A stretch of DNA of 64,000 nt, taken from assembly GCF_000499845.2 (NCBI RefSeq), contig NC_023758.2, forward strand, positions 34,012,608 to 34,076,607, written 5' to 3'. Each line of letters opens with the position of its first letter. The stretch's first letter is position 1. The position numbers were made by a program, and so were the translations under genes. Source of the DNA: Phaseolus vulgaris. Its lineage: Eukaryota; Streptophyta; Magnoliopsida; Fabales; Fabaceae. Below, in pieces: positions 36,930 through 49,900 of this stretch. Below the pieces are notes generated by a model. The model did no database searches. It was given only the letters and a program-made list of their open reading frames with translations, and was not told the DNA's origin.

Positions 36930-37530
36930 TTAGGATTTGGAAGTGTGATTTCCAACACACTCCCACACGTCGAAATTGTCAACTTGCGCGTAGGACTTTA
37001 AATTTATGGGTGTTTTGATAGTGGCTCGATAGCAGGATGTACGATATACCCAACAAACTCTTGTTAAGATAGAGTAAATGACTTTGATACCATCTTAAGA
37101 AGTGGAGTTTAAGCCTAACTCAACCTTACGAAACTGACTTTTAAGATGAGGTTTGCTTCCAATTATATACTATGAATTGACCTTATCTTTAGTTGATATG
37201 AGATCTCTAACATGTAAGGTGGAAATTGTCCTTACTTATATACTTTAAATTGTCCTTATCCTTAGTTAATATAGGATCTCTAACACACTCATTTACGCCG
37301 AGGCATGAACATCTCTTACGTGTGAACTATATATTTAAGAATGGTTTGATAGTTGTCTGATAGTGGGTGACACGATAGACTCAATAAATATTGTAATGAT
37401 AAAATCTAATACCACATATTAAGAAGTGAGTTTTAGCCTAACTTAACCTCATAATTTGACTTGTAAGGTGATGATTACCCCCACATACTATAAATTATCC
37501 TTATCTCAAGTCGATGTGAGATATCCAATA
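36930..37530 (-). mobile_element. decayed TRIM array: LTR-internal-LTR-internal
   Basis: Reading leftwards: an LTR (37530-37415), a PBS-like TGGTATTAGA, an internal segment, an LTR (37212-37093) preceded by a partial LTR copy (37285-37213), a PBS-like TGGTATCAAAGT (37092-37081), a second internal segment, and the start of a third LTR (to about 36957). The units match the 121-bp LTR and internal domain found in the copia leader. The whole is about 0.6 kb and non-coding, the size class of terminal-repeat retrotransposons in miniature. Confidence 0.75.
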
Positions 37531-38075
37531 AGGATGGCAAAACGGGCACGGACAGATTGCCTATTCCAACCTGTTGACCCGCTTAGGTCCGCCCCGCATA
37601 ACACGCAGCCCACGGGGCGCGCTGACACGCATAACTTAAAATTTAAAAATTTCTATCAGCACCTCCATATTTTCTTAATGCAGTCTCATTTCACATTTCA
37701 AAATTTTTACTCACATCTTATTACGCATGTGTCATGAGAATAATATTGTGAGACCATTTATCTAATGCATTTAAATAAAACAAAAATTAAATTTATTCAA
37801 AAAATTTATTTAAAATTATTTTTTTAATAATTTTTAAGAAAAGTATTTCTTATGCAGGCTAGCCCGTACGTCCGTAGGTCAATCCTTATGCGAGGTGAGC
37901 TAGAAAAATCAGTCCGCATATTCTTAGGGGTGGCAGTGCGGGCTGACCCGTTCCGCATAGGCCCACATTGCGTTTGGAGTGCAAAATGCGAGTCGGGTTG
38001 CCGCCCGCGCATGGAGTGTGAGATCATTTCATTGGTCTGCCTCGCATAAAAAGCCCGCGGGCCAACCTGCATAAG
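37531..38075. repeat. GGGTGGCA...GGGC repeat, possibly hAT-related
   Basis: Two GC-rich segments (about 37531-37640 and 37920-38070) begin with GGATGGCAAAACGGGC and GGGGTGGCAGTGCGGGC and are rich in GACCCG and CCCGCGGG words. They are in direct orientation and separated by AT-rich sequence. Plant non-autonomous DNA elements often carry similar ends, but I found no matching inverse end or target duplication. Confidence 0.35.
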
Positions 38076-38089
38076 GCAAATATTTTTTT

Positions 38090-39580
38090 AAAAAAATATA
38101 AAATTTCAATAATTATAAAAAAAAAATTATTTCTGCTGTTGAAAAATTAAAATTTTATTTGTTTTAATTCATTTAATTAAAATAAAAATATGAATTCAAA
38201 TATGAAAGTTGTTAAAAGGTTGTTAAAATATTTATTTTCTCTATATATGTATGTAAATGTATCAGAGTTGTTATCAAAGTTTTGCTACTAAATATTTTAA
38301 TGAAGATAACTTTTTAATTGTATAAGAGTATTTTATTGAAATCTTCTCCTTATATTTATCGTCGAATAAAAAAAAAGTTTGCCCCATTTTAGGAACCAAT
38401 CAAGAGAGGCAACTCCATTTCTCCATCCAATCGACCATTTCCATTTATCATCAATGTCTTCTAATTAAAGAATAAACTTTTTTTTCTTCTTTATGGAATA
38501 AACTCATTATTTTACCAATTCATCTACTTGATTTTCAAACCCATGTCTGAAGGATGTGAAAGCTTATTTATGTAACAATCATAAAATTTAAATCGAACCA
38601 TAAACAAAAGAATTGTAATTTAGGTGTACGACTTATGCTTTAATCAAAATATACTAAAAGGTCAAACACTACTTCACTTTAAAATTAGAATTCTAATCAA
38701 AATTGTGCTACATTAACAATTTTGAATTTTTTTTGTTCATTTTCATAAATTTAAATGAAAATTACACTACTTTTGTATATTTTATAGAAATTTGGTGGAA
38801 AATTATTTACTTGTTTGGGATTTATGTGTTTTTCTATAACGTGTGGACTTTTTGACTTTGACTATATATTGAAGGATTACTCCATAGAATACGTTATCTA
38901 TACGCTGTTTGGTTGGTATGATTGGGTATTTATGGTGTTTTCCTTGGAGATTGCATCAACCTTTGGGAACAAGTTTCCTCGTATCTGATCTGAAATAACA
39001 AAACAATTAATGTTGTTTATTGAGTAGTAATTTTCGGACAACCGAAACCAGGAAACACGTTTTTTTTTTCTAATGCATTTCATGACAATTTTTATCAATA
39101 TATTATGAGTATGTATAAGTTTTCTTTTTTTATTTGAGGAAAAAATATATTAGTAAAATATATTATTTTTAATAATAATTATTGAGAAAAAACTCATCGC
39201 CAAAATCTAGTTTGTAAAGAGATGATTGATTCCATTTTCTTATTATTAAACTTATGTATAAATAATATAAAAAATAATTTGATAATAATACTACTTTAAT
39301 ACCAACTTAGATTTTTAATTTAAGTCTAACTTAATTTTAAAAATTAAAAATTAGTTCATAAAATAATGGGAAATAAGGTTATCCCATGGTGGAATCCAGC
39401 AATTTCAGCCTCTATCTTTTCTCTTTTGGTGATATGTTTATATGAATACATGCTTTAAAATACTTTTACACGGTCATTCATTTGATCGTAAAGTATCATA
39501 TATAATAAAAAATTAATTTAATAATAAATGCATCTTAAAAGATTTTTGAACCTTTCTTCTAAATTTATTTTCATTGTTCT
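38090..39580. other. intergenic, no recognised feature
   Basis: AT-rich sequence without coding frames of note or element ends. Confidence 0.5.
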
Positions 39581-39639
39581 TCTTTCCTTAGTTTTTTTTG
39601 TCGTTTTTAGAAAAAAAAAGTCTTTGAACATTATTTAAA

Positions 39640-41290
39640 CATCCAAAATTGATTTTCCTATTCTTTTGTAACAACTGGCGTGGGAGAAGAAGCTGGAGCT
39701 TCAGGTGCATTGTGACAAGTAGGAGAAGAATGTTGGTTTGTTGAGGTTCAGGTACATTATGACAAGTAGGAGAAAAATGTTGGTTTGCTGGAGGTTCAAG
39801 TGCATTGTGACAAGTAGAAGAAAAAGGTTGATCTTTGGACAGGTATGGGTAAGTCAATGTTAATAGTGGATAAAATAAAATACCTTGTAATGGAGGTAAG
39901 GATTGCATCTAGGACTGTTGGCAGAATGGAAAAACACTTTCATGGAAGATGACATCTCAACTTGTAAAAAAAGTGTCTGCATCTATATCAAATAATTTGT
40001 ATGCTTTTTTATTGAGAGGATAACCAAGGAAGATGCACTGTCGAGCGCGTGAATCAATTTTTTTGTTCAGGTGAAACAAGGCAACCAACAAGATTTTAAG
40101 TGAGAAAGTGAAGGTGGGTGATCTCAAATATTTTTTTAGTAAAGGTGTTGGCAAGCTATTAATGATATATGTGGTGGTTAAAACGCATTCCCCAAAATTC
40201 TAATGGTAAATGGGACTGAAATAGGAGAGCTCGTGCTATTTGCGTTCTACTACTCCATTTTGTTGAGGAGTGACACAAGTGTGTTGACATTCAATACTTT
40301 TTTGAGAAAAAAATTATACATAGAAATAAATTTCAATCCAACGCGGATGGTTTTAATAGATGTCTGAAGTTGATTATGTGCAAAAATAATGAATGATTCT
40401 AAGAGATGTTGGGTTTCAGACTTGTTATTCATAAGAAATAACCAAGTACATCTAGTATAGTCATCGACAAAAAAAGTTTTACAGTTGGGATTTTACCAGG
40501 ACCCCAAATGTCACAATGCAATAGATTAAATAGAGAATGAGATTTTATTGTGCTTAAAGGAAATGGTAGCCTTGTCTCTTTAGATTTGGGACAAATACTA
40601 CAATTATTATGAATGAGAATGAGATTTTTACTGATAGGTAGTAAGGAAGATGCAAGTTGTAGACATGCCGGAGAAGGATGTTCGAAGTGCTTGTGCCATA
40701 AATCAGGGTCGGTCGAAATTTGAGATACGTGGTTTGGAAGAGGGAAAATGTAGTATAAGTCTGCGTATTGTTTACCGAGTCAATCATCTCCCCGTAGTCA
40801 AGTCCTGCAAACGCAACCATGTGGACATGTGGAGTAAAAACGACACAACAATTTCGTGAACTGATTATCTTAGTAATGAACATGAGATTTAAATTAAAAG
40901 AAGGAACACAAATAACATCTTTGAGAGTGATTTTGTCAATGAATTTAATTGTATCTGTAGATGAGATGAGCGCAGTTGAGCCGATAGACAGATTAACATT
41001 TGGAATAAATGATGATGAAGTGTGTGTGAAAAATTGTGAGGATTTACCGTGATTGGTTGTTCCGCTATCCAAAATCCATGGTTTCGTAAAAGCATAATTA
41101 ATAGACGAGTTATGAGCAAACAAACATGCAGAGCTAACAAACGTAACACTTTTACCTGCAGAGCTAACAAAAATGTCACTTTTACCTGCAGAGCTAACAA
41201 AAATGTCACTTTTGTTGAGCGAGTAAATATCATTTGCCAATTGCTGAATTTGCTCGACAGTGAAGTCTTGTACGAGTATCAGACTATGAT
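39640..41290 (-). pseudogene. decayed Ty1/copia gag-protease-integrase fragment
   Basis: On the minus strand the segment reads, in order, the end of gag (VQDFTVEQIQQLANDIYS, about 41270-41220), protease (WILDSGTTNH, about 41070), the integrase start (HCDIWGPGKIPTV, about 40510), an integrase PQQNG-type region (about 40255) and the SRARQCIFLGYP post-integrase motif (about 40040). Stops and frameshifts interrupt it. It has no LTRs, RT or RNase H. Short internal tandem repeats occur at 41126-41215 (30 bp, three copies) and 39699-39840 (about 48 bp, three copies). Confidence 0.8.
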
Positions 41291-41294
41291 ATAA

Positions 41295-42365
41295 GAAAAT
41301 TATATATAAAAAATGATAAGAAAAAGAGATATTTCTTATTCTCTTGTATAATTTGATAATTAATATTTTCTTAATAGTATATGATTAAAAATTTGTTCTC
41401 TGTAAGAATGTGATATATATATATATATATATATATTTAAGTTAATAATGATATTCTCAATTTGTTTTCTTATTTTTCGTTCCTTTATAGCTTTTCCTTA
41501 TTTTTTAATTCTTTTTTCTTAACTTCTTCCCTCTAACATTAGTAATTTGTGATGGTTGATGTGCCCATTATTTTGTAGTCAAATAACATATAATATATAA
41601 ATTGTATCAACAATTTTATAATATACTAATATCCATAGTACCACTGAACAAGAAATCTATCAAATCAAAAAACAACAACCAAGATTAAAGATTACACACA
41701 TTCACAAACATGATACAAACACATAAACAAACACACTTAACACATACAACATACAGCTCTGCACATCCCTTTTTTACTTCATGAATGGTTCCAACCATGA
41801 CGCTTTCAATCAAGATTTTTCCCAAAGAAAGTTGATTATATATATCTCATCAATAACCGTTGACAAGTGCTGATAAAAATAATAATTATAAGCAACTTAT
41901 TTAATCTTCGAATCAATAGTAGCCACTTATCCTACAAGGTTATTGACGTATAGTGTTTTATTCCTTGTGAATTGTTTATCTTTGGATAATAGTAATGAGG
42001 ATGTATTTTGATACTTTCATCCTCTAATACAACTTTTTATAACTTTTGTTATTTCAAAATTATCACACGCAAGATTACGCTATATGTGAACACGAAAAAA
42101 CGAGGTTTGCTAATTAATGATATTACCATAAGCTTCTAGAAATCTTCCCAATGAACTTCACCATGAAACGGTAAAAGTCAAGCAATAAAGAGCAAACTGA
42201 AATAATTTATTAAGATATTCCATTTTTTTTATCAGCAATAAAAAATTATCTAGGATCATATGTTTAGATGTAAATTAATTAAAAAAAACTTCCACATATT
42301 TTATACAATTTTTTTTATATAGTCATAGATGAATAAATAAGGCAAGTGTGGTACACCAACCTGAG
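41295..42365. other. intergenic, no recognised feature
   Basis: AT-rich, with a TA tract at about 41411-41436. No coding frame or element end was recognised. Confidence 0.5.
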
Positions 42366-42369
42366 AAAT

Positions 42370-43412
42370 CAATACGAATGATAAGGAATTCCATAGGAAA
42401 CTGCAGAACATATAATATTCAGCTCAAAACTTGCTTTACGTGTTAGAAAACTTCACTCACGTCAAAAACCACTAGCAACGTATTTGCAAATTAAAGAGCT
42501 AAGTAACTACGAACAAATTATGTGGCAACAACAGAGAGCCTTTATTTGTTTCATACATTGGATCCACAAATTAAATAAAACATTAATTTTATTTTGTTCT
42601 GTCGTGTACGAGACTTTTTAGCTTAGTTCGGAGGAAAAGAATTGTTCATAAACTAGTCAACTAGTTCATCATATGTCAAATAGAAATGAATTATTACAGG
42701 ACAATTACTCATAATTTACCAAGAAACTTTTACGTCGAAACCATTCAATTACATAGAAATCAGGAAATGTATAAAATTTTAGTTATAGTAAATGTATACA
42801 ATTTTTATTTTTTAATTGAGGATAGTTTGAGTTTGTAGTTTAAATTGTAATATTATAAATTTGGACGATAAAAAGAAATAAAATTTTGGAATCCTAGTTA
42901 TTTCTAGAAAGAGATATAGTTTTATTTTACAAATTAAATATGAAAGAATCAAATCAACCATGTGACACTAAATAATAATATTTAATAAAGATAATTATGA
43001 TTTTATATATTTATTTTTTGTAATGTCAAGTTTGTATTGCTTGAAATGGTAAAATCAAACTATCATATCTATGTGAGAATTCAATTAAAAAATATAAAAA
43101 TTTAAAGACTCAATAGAATAAAAATATTTAAAGAGAAATCAATTGAAATACTACTTAAATTTATGAGAAATTTAATATTTAATTAAGTCATTTTTCTATT
43201 TTCCATATGAAAACACATAACTAGATGACAATGCATGATAGAAAAATTAAAAAAAAAATAGTCAATTGAAAAATATAACTTTTTTAGATATTCAATAAAT
43301 TTTTTTAATAGAAAGTTAATTAAAAATATTCTAATTTATGAAACTTAAAACTTAATTAACCTTAATTCTAAAAAGTATATTTTTAAAACATATTTTAACA
43401 ATACAACTTCTT
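42370..43412. repeat. segmental duplication X, copy 1
   Basis: Starting CAATACGAATGATAAGG, this non-coding block is similar to 44914-46806 throughout. Together with the adjoining BAP2-like gene it forms the unit that was tandemly duplicated. Confidence 0.88.
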
Positions 43413-44103
43413 AATAATTAATATTTTTTATATATGATGAGAGTGAAAATGAGGATTGATGGTTGCAAGTGCTATTTTTTTTTAAATTACAACTAAATAT
43501 ATTGAATCATATTTTTTACATCCTTACTATCAAATCTATTTGTATAAAAATTATACATACTCATATATTATTTGTTATTAATATTTATTGTTTTTAAATA
43601 AATTATTCTTAGTAGTTCAGAATCTTGATCAACAACTCTATTGTGGTATTATATTTATATTCATAAGTATCTCAACATTTGCATGATATAAAATATGTTT
43701 TAATTATAAATGTACGTATATTTTTTTCCATCCTACGCTTTAACTATTTTTTTATCAGACGCTTTAACTTAATAAGGTTAGTTTGTTTTATGGATAAGTG
43801 GTGTTAATCCAATCTTATTTTAAATATTTTGAAATTATTATTAGGTCAAATTCACCATAGTCCTATCAAAACTTTGTACATGCCATCAAAATAAGAGATG
43901 AGAAAAGTATAATATTTGAATACTTTAGCAAAATTAGGGAAGAGAAATAAGCTATTTTATAGTAGAGACTGATATTCATAGATAAGTTACAATCAAACAA
44001 GATATTTAATTTCAATAACCATTCTTCTTTTGAACATAAACTCAAAGAAAAGAGAAAGGGTGAGGGGAATTGAAGGAGAACTCTACCTCCATAAGAAAAA
44101 ACC

Positions 44104-44646
44104 TTAACAAGGAATGCCAATGACAACATTTCTTGGTTTCCTAGGATTGACATGAAACCCTATAACTCCATTCTCAATTTCTCTAAATTTCATCATCTTT
44201 ATGTCTTTCTCTTGTTTTGTTTCTGAAGACAAGTTATTCATCACCCTTACTGAGAAATGAATAATCCCATTACGTCGACCTTCCCAATTCCTCAAACCGT
44301 AACAAAACATTTGAGACACACTTTCGGACAAAACATTATCGTTTTTGTCGATAAGTAAATCTGAAAGAGCAATCCTTGCTACCCCAACAGGGCGAACTCC
44401 TTTGAATTTCTTGCTTTGGACCTCAAAGGTAACAGACCTTGCATATGAAGGAACCTCTAACAATATTTTTTCATTCCATGCATGCATTCCATCATCTCCA
44501 TTCACCATTTTAGTCGTGCAACAGTTCAGAGACTCGGCACGAACAACAACATATGCCTTCTCCGCTATTGAATTTCGATCTACACTTATATTTTCTCCCG
44601 ACATAAGTGTAATCTCCAAGGTGAGTTTGTGTTGTTTTGCCGCCAT
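44104..44646 (-). CDS. C2-domain protein, BAP2-like (copy A), 180 residues
   Basis: An intronless ORF with ATG at 44646. Residues about 5-115 form a single C2 domain: LTLEITLMSGENI, then AYVVVRAES, WNEKILLEVPS, VTFEVQSKK and VGVARIALSDLL. This matches the small plant C2 proteins BAP1/BAP2, which bind the copine BON1 at membranes and restrain defence-related cell death; that role is known from Arabidopsis. A conserved Lys/Glu-rich and then hydrophobic tail ends in VVIGIPC. A TATA-like CTATTTAAAC lies on the minus strand at about 44781-44790, some 135 bp upstream. The second copy at 57032-57574 differs at four residues. There is no sign of inactivation. The C2 calcium-ligand aspartates are only partly present, so calcium dependence is uncertain. 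Confidence 0.85.
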   Translation of the reverse strand: MAAKQHKLTLEITLMSGENISVDRNSIAEKAYVVVRAESLNCCTTKMVNGDDGMHAWNEKILLEVPSYARSVTFEVQSKKFKGVRPVGVARIALSDLLIDKNDNVLSESVSQMFCYGLRNWEGRRNGIIHFSVRVMNNLSSETKQEKDIKMMKFREIENGVIGFHVNPRKPRNVVIGIPC

Positions 44647-44780
44647 ATCTGAGTTTTAGAGCACGTACGTGACTTAACTGCACACAACTATGTAATTAAT
44701 ATACGTATATGAAAATAACTAACAGTGTGTAATGATATTGAGTAGTGTTTGGGATGAAAGAATTGGAAGAATATAAGGTG

Positions 44781-44791
44781 TTTAAATAGAG
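44781..44791 (-). promoter_or_regulatory. TATA-like box of BAP2-like copy A
   Basis: CTATTTAAAC on the minus strand, about 140 bp before the ATG. The same box is conserved upstream of copy B at about 57709-57719. Confidence 0.5.
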
Positions 44792-44913
44792 GATTTGTGT
44801 ATGAAAAACTGAGGAAACAACATTTGCAACTTACAAAGTGCAAGGCTGTTTGTTACCGTGTGGTGTGTCTGCAAACGGAGAACAAGGGGTGTTGACGTTG
44901 ACCACGGACTTTT

Positions 44914-46806
44914 CAATACGAATTATAAGGAACTCCAAAGGACACTGCAGAACATATAATATTCAGCTCAAAACTTGCTTTACGTGTTAGAAAACTTCAC
45001 TCACGTCAAAAACCACTGGGAACGTATTTGCAAATTAAAGAGCTAAGTAACTACGAACAAATTATGTGGCAACCTCAGAGAGCCGTTATTTGTTTCATAC
45101 ATTGGATCCACTAATAAAGCTAATTAAATAAAACATTAATTTCAATGAACATTAGGTGAGAGTTTATTTTGTTCTGTCGTGTACGAGACTTTTTAGCTTA
45201 GTTTGGAGGAAAAGAATAGTTCATAAACTAGTAAACTAGTTCATCATATGTCAAACAGAAATGAATTAGTACAGGACAATTACTCATAATTTACCAAGAA
45301 ACTTTTAGGTCGAAACCATTCAATTACCTAGAAATCAGGATCTCGGATGAGTCATTCAAAACCCAAGTCGCATGTTTGACACTTGTGTGACGGTTACACA
45401 CTTTAGGATCAGATTTTGATCAGCACAAAGAGAGAGAGAGAAGGATGAATAAGATGCTTTTCTTTTTTAAATGAATTCTCTCACTGGAAGTATTATTCAT
45501 ATCATCCTTTTACAGTTTCAATAGTATGCAGGGAGGAAGATACTTAATTGTGGCATGTTTTAAAAGATATGCCTAGTTTTCTTATATATTTTATTCTTCT
45601 TTGGTGCAAATTAACTGATCAAGTAGTGTTTTTTTTGAAAACTTTCATAATTTACCAAGAAACTTTGAAATTAACAGATACTACACTTTATAACTTTTTT
45701 TTTATAAAAGTTGGAACACTATCTCATTTAATTTTATTTATTTAATGCTAATGAAAAAAATTATTCATATCATTAAAAAAAAAAATCGATAAAAATTCAA
45801 AAAAATTAATAAATTTATCTTCAGGACTCGCTCCAATCACCCAAATATATTGTTTGTCTCACATTTTGGTCTTCCCTAAGAATTTTTTCGAGGAGTTTGA
45901 CTTTAAGAAAATTATATATGATAATTTTAGACTTAATTTTACACGTCTTATAAATTTGTATTTTTTAATTTATTAAAATTTTGTTTGACTGAGGATTTAC
46001 ATATTTCAATCAAGTTTCTGACGTTTTACGTTTATTTTGTATGATTGTTTACACTTTTCTACATGAAAAATAAGAAAATTAATTTAATTAAGTTTTAAGT
46101 CTTTTATAATTTTTGTTTGAATATTTTTAATTAATTTTCTGTTAAATTTTAGTTATAGTAAATATATAATTTTTTTATTTTTTAATTGAGTATTTATCAT
46201 TTGTGATAATTTGATTTTGTAGTTTAAATTGTAATAATATAAATTTGGACGATCAAAAGAAAAAAAATTTGGAATCCTAGTTATTTGTAGAAAGAGATAC
46301 AGTTTTATTTTACAAAATTAAATATAAAAGAATCAAATCAACCATGTGACACTAAATAATAATATTTAATAAAGATAATTATGATTTTATATCTTTATTT
46401 TTTGTATTGTTCAAGTTTATATTCTGCTTGAAATTGCAAAATCAAATTATATCATATCAATAGGTGTCAATTTAATTAAAAAATATTTTTTTTTAAATTC
46501 AATAGAATAAAAATGTTTAATAAGAACATAATTGAAATAATACTTACATTTTAACTTAAAATTTAAATAAGTATTTTTTTTTCACATGAAAACAAATGAT
46601 TAGATGACAAGGCAAAATAATAGTTACCTCAGTCTCGTTAATAGAAAAAATTTAAAAAAAAACTCAATTGAATATTTTTTAGATATTCAATAAAACAATT
46701 TTTAAATAAAAAATTAATTAAAAACACTCTAATTTATGAAACTTAAAACTTAGTTAATTTTATTTTAAAAAGTATATTTTTTAAAACATGTTCTAACCAT
46801 ACAACA
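44914..46806. repeat. segmental duplication X, copy 2, with an 0.8-kb extra segment
   Basis: It matches 42370-43412 except that 45341-46143 is present only here. The match stops at 46806, exactly where a TRIM LTR begins. Confidence 0.88.
45341..46143. other. 0.8-kb insertion (or loss from the sister copy) in duplication X
   Basis: Copy 1 passes directly from ATCAGGA to AAATTTTAG, apart from about seven bases. Copy 2 has about 800 bp between these words. No LTR, TIR or coding frame was recognised in it, so the direction of change is open. Confidence 0.6.
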
Positions 46807-46958
46807 TGTTGGAGATCCCACATCGACTAGAGATAAAGAAAATTCATTGTATACAAGTGGGTGAAATCCTCAACTCATTGAGCCGGTTTTATGGGGTTGA
46901 GTTATGTTTAAAGTCCACTTTGTAACATGGTATTAGAGCCATTTCGATCCTATCCTAT
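46807..46958 (+). mobile_element. TRIM 5' LTR, PBS and start of the internal domain
   Basis: The LTR is 46807-46927 (121 bp, TGTTGGAGATCC...GTAACA). It is followed by TGGTATTAGAGCC (46928-46940, the initiator-Met PBS with one C-to-T change) and by ATTTCGATCCTATCCTA. At this point it gives way to satellite DNA. The rest of the internal domain reappears at 56535. Confidence 0.9.
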
Positions 46959-49900
46959 ACCACCCATCAATCTCCACTGAATTTGGGACAAAACGCGACA
47001 AATTTTAGGTCAAACGGATGAGTATTCACCCACGAAAAAAATCAAACAGTTTCACACAAAAACGAACCTTCCTATCAGCCCTGGCAGTGACGAATAAAAA
47101 ATTTATTGCCAATCTTGTGGGACGAATCTGGAGCTCAAACCTCAGCCAAAACTCAATAGACACAGTGACGAATGTCTGGTAAAAATTTCAGTCCAGAATA
47201 CCCAAGGAGTAAGGCGTAGTAAGTCCCAGACCGAGAGTGAACAAAACCGATTTTCCGAAAAGAAAACGTCCAGGCTTTTCTTCCCCGTATCTTCTTTTAG
47301 TGATTCGTTTATGGACGTGCCTCCTTGCCTAGGTGCAAACATCATACGAAAGTGCTGGTGTGAATTTTTTTCAGCGCAATACGGACCCAGAATGAAATTG
47401 CAGAAATTAGGCTGAAATTTCACAAGTTTCGGTAGAGGATAGCCTTGGTTTGCACAAAATTTATGAAAAATTCTCCCGGAATAGTTTTTCCTGAAATTCC
47501 ACCCAAGAATCTCCACTGCATTTGGGACAAAACGCGACAAATTTCAAGTCAAACGGATGAGTATTCACCCATGATAAAAATCAAACAGTTTCACACAAAA
47601 ACGAACCTATCTTTCAGCCCTGGCAGTGACGAATAAAAAATTTATTGCCAATATTGTGGGACGAATCTGTGGCTCAAACCTCAGCCAAAACTCAATAGAC
47701 ACAGTGACGAATGTCTGGTAAAATTTTTAGACCAAAATACCCAAGGAGTAAGGAGTAATAAGTCCCAGACCGAGAGTGAACAAAACTGATTTTCCGAAAA
47801 GAAAACGTCCTGGCTTTTGTTCTCCGTATCATCTTTTTGTGATTTGTTTATGGACGTGCCTCCTTGCCTGGGTGCAAACAACATACGAAAATGCTTATGT
47901 GCATTTTTTCAGCGCAATACGGACCCAGAATGAAATTGCAGAAATTAGGCCGAAATTTCATAAGTTTCGGTAGAGGATAGCCTTGGTTTGCACAAAATTT
48001 CTGAAAAATTCTCCCGGAATAGTTTTTTCAAGAAATTCCACCCAAGAATCTCCACTGAATTTGGGACAAAACGCGACAAAATTAAGGTCAAACGGATGAG
48101 TATTCACACACGAAAAAAATCAAACAGTTTCACACACAAACGAACCTATCTTTCAGCTCTGGCAGTGACGAATAAAAAATTTATTGCCAATCTTGTGGGA
48201 CGAATCTGGGGCTCAAACCTCAGCCAAAACTCAATAGACACAGTGACGAATGTCTGGTAAAAATTTTAGACCAAAATACCCAAGGAGTAAGGTGTAATAA
48301 GTCCCAGACCGAGAGTGAAAAAAATCGATTTTCCGAAAAGAAAACGTCCTGGCTTTTGTTCCCCGTATCATCTTTTTGTGATTTGTTTATGGACGTGGCT
48401 ACTTGCCTGGGTGCAAACAACGTAGGAAAATGCTTGTGTGAATTTTTTTCAGCGCAATACGGACCCAGTATGAAATTGCAGAAATTAGGCCGAAATTTCA
48501 CAAGTTTCGGTAGAGGATAGCCTTGGTTTGCACAAAATTTCTGAAAAATTCTCCCGGAATAGTTTTTTCCTGAAATTCTACCCAAGAATCTCCACTGAAT
48601 TTGGGACAAAACGCGAAAAATTTCAGGTTAAACGGATGAGTATTCACAGACGAAAAAAATCAAACAGTTTCACACACAAACGAACCTATCTTGCAGCCCT
48701 GGCAGTGACGAATAAAAAATTTATTGCCAATCTTGTGGGACGAATATGGAGCTCAAACCTCAGCCAAAACTCAATATATACAGTGACGAATGTCTGGTAA
48801 AAATTTCAGTCAAAAATACCCAAGGAGTAAGGCGTAGTAAGTCCCAGACCGAGAGTGAACAAAACCGATTTTTCGAAAAGAAAACGTCCATGCTTTTCTT
48901 CCCCGTATCTTCTTTTAGTGATTCGTTTATGGACGTGCCTCCTTGCCTGGGTGCAAACAACATACGAAAGTACTTGTGTGAATTTTTTTCCGCGCAATAC
49001 GGACCCAGAATGAAATTGCAGAAATTAGGCCGAAATATCACAAGTTTCAGTAGAGGATAGCCTTGGTTTGCACAAAATTTCTGAAAAATTCTCTTGGAAT
49101 AGTTTTTTCCTGAAATTCCACCCAAGAATCTCCACTGAATTTCGGACAAAACGTGACAAATTTCAGGTCAAACGAATGAGTATTCACACACGAAAAAAAT
49201 CAAACTGTTTCACACACAAACGAACCTATCTTTCAGCCCTGCCAGTGACGAATAAAAAATTTATTGCCAATCTTGTGGGACGAATCAGGGGCTCAAACCT
49301 CAGCCAAAACTCAATAGACACAGTGATGAATGTCTGATAAAAATTGCAGTCCAAAATACCCAAGGAGTAAGGCGTAGTAAGTCCCAGATCGAGAGTGAAC
49401 AAAACCGATTTTCCGAAAATAAAACGTCCAGGCTTTTGTTCCTCGTATCTTCTTTTAGTGATTCGTTTATGGACGTGCCTCCTTGCATGGGTGCAAACAA
49501 CATAGGAAAGTGATTGTGTGAATTTTTTTCAGCGCAATACGGACCTAGAATGAAATTGCAGAAATTAGGTTTGAATTTCACAAGTTTTGGTATAGGATAG
49601 CCTTGATTTGCCCAAAATTTCTGAAAAATTCTCCAGAAATATTTTTTCCTGAAATTCCACCCAAGAATCTCCACTGAATTTGGGACAAAACGCGACAAAT
49701 TTCAGGTCAAACGGATGAGTATTCACACACGAAAAAAATTAAACACTTTCACACACAAACGAACCTTCCTTTCAGCCCTGCCAGTGACGAATAAAAACTT
49801 TATTGCCAATCTTGTGGGACGAATATGGGGCTCAAACCTCAGCCAAAACTCAATAGACACAGTGACGAATGTCTGATAAAAATTTCAGTCTAAAATACCT

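Larger units (their letters stand above)
43656..44913. repeat. segmental duplication of the BAP2-like gene, copy A
   Basis: This 1.26-kb block is nearly identical to 56585-57834 and covers the promoter, the CDS and about 400 bp downstream of the gene. Confidence 0.92.
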
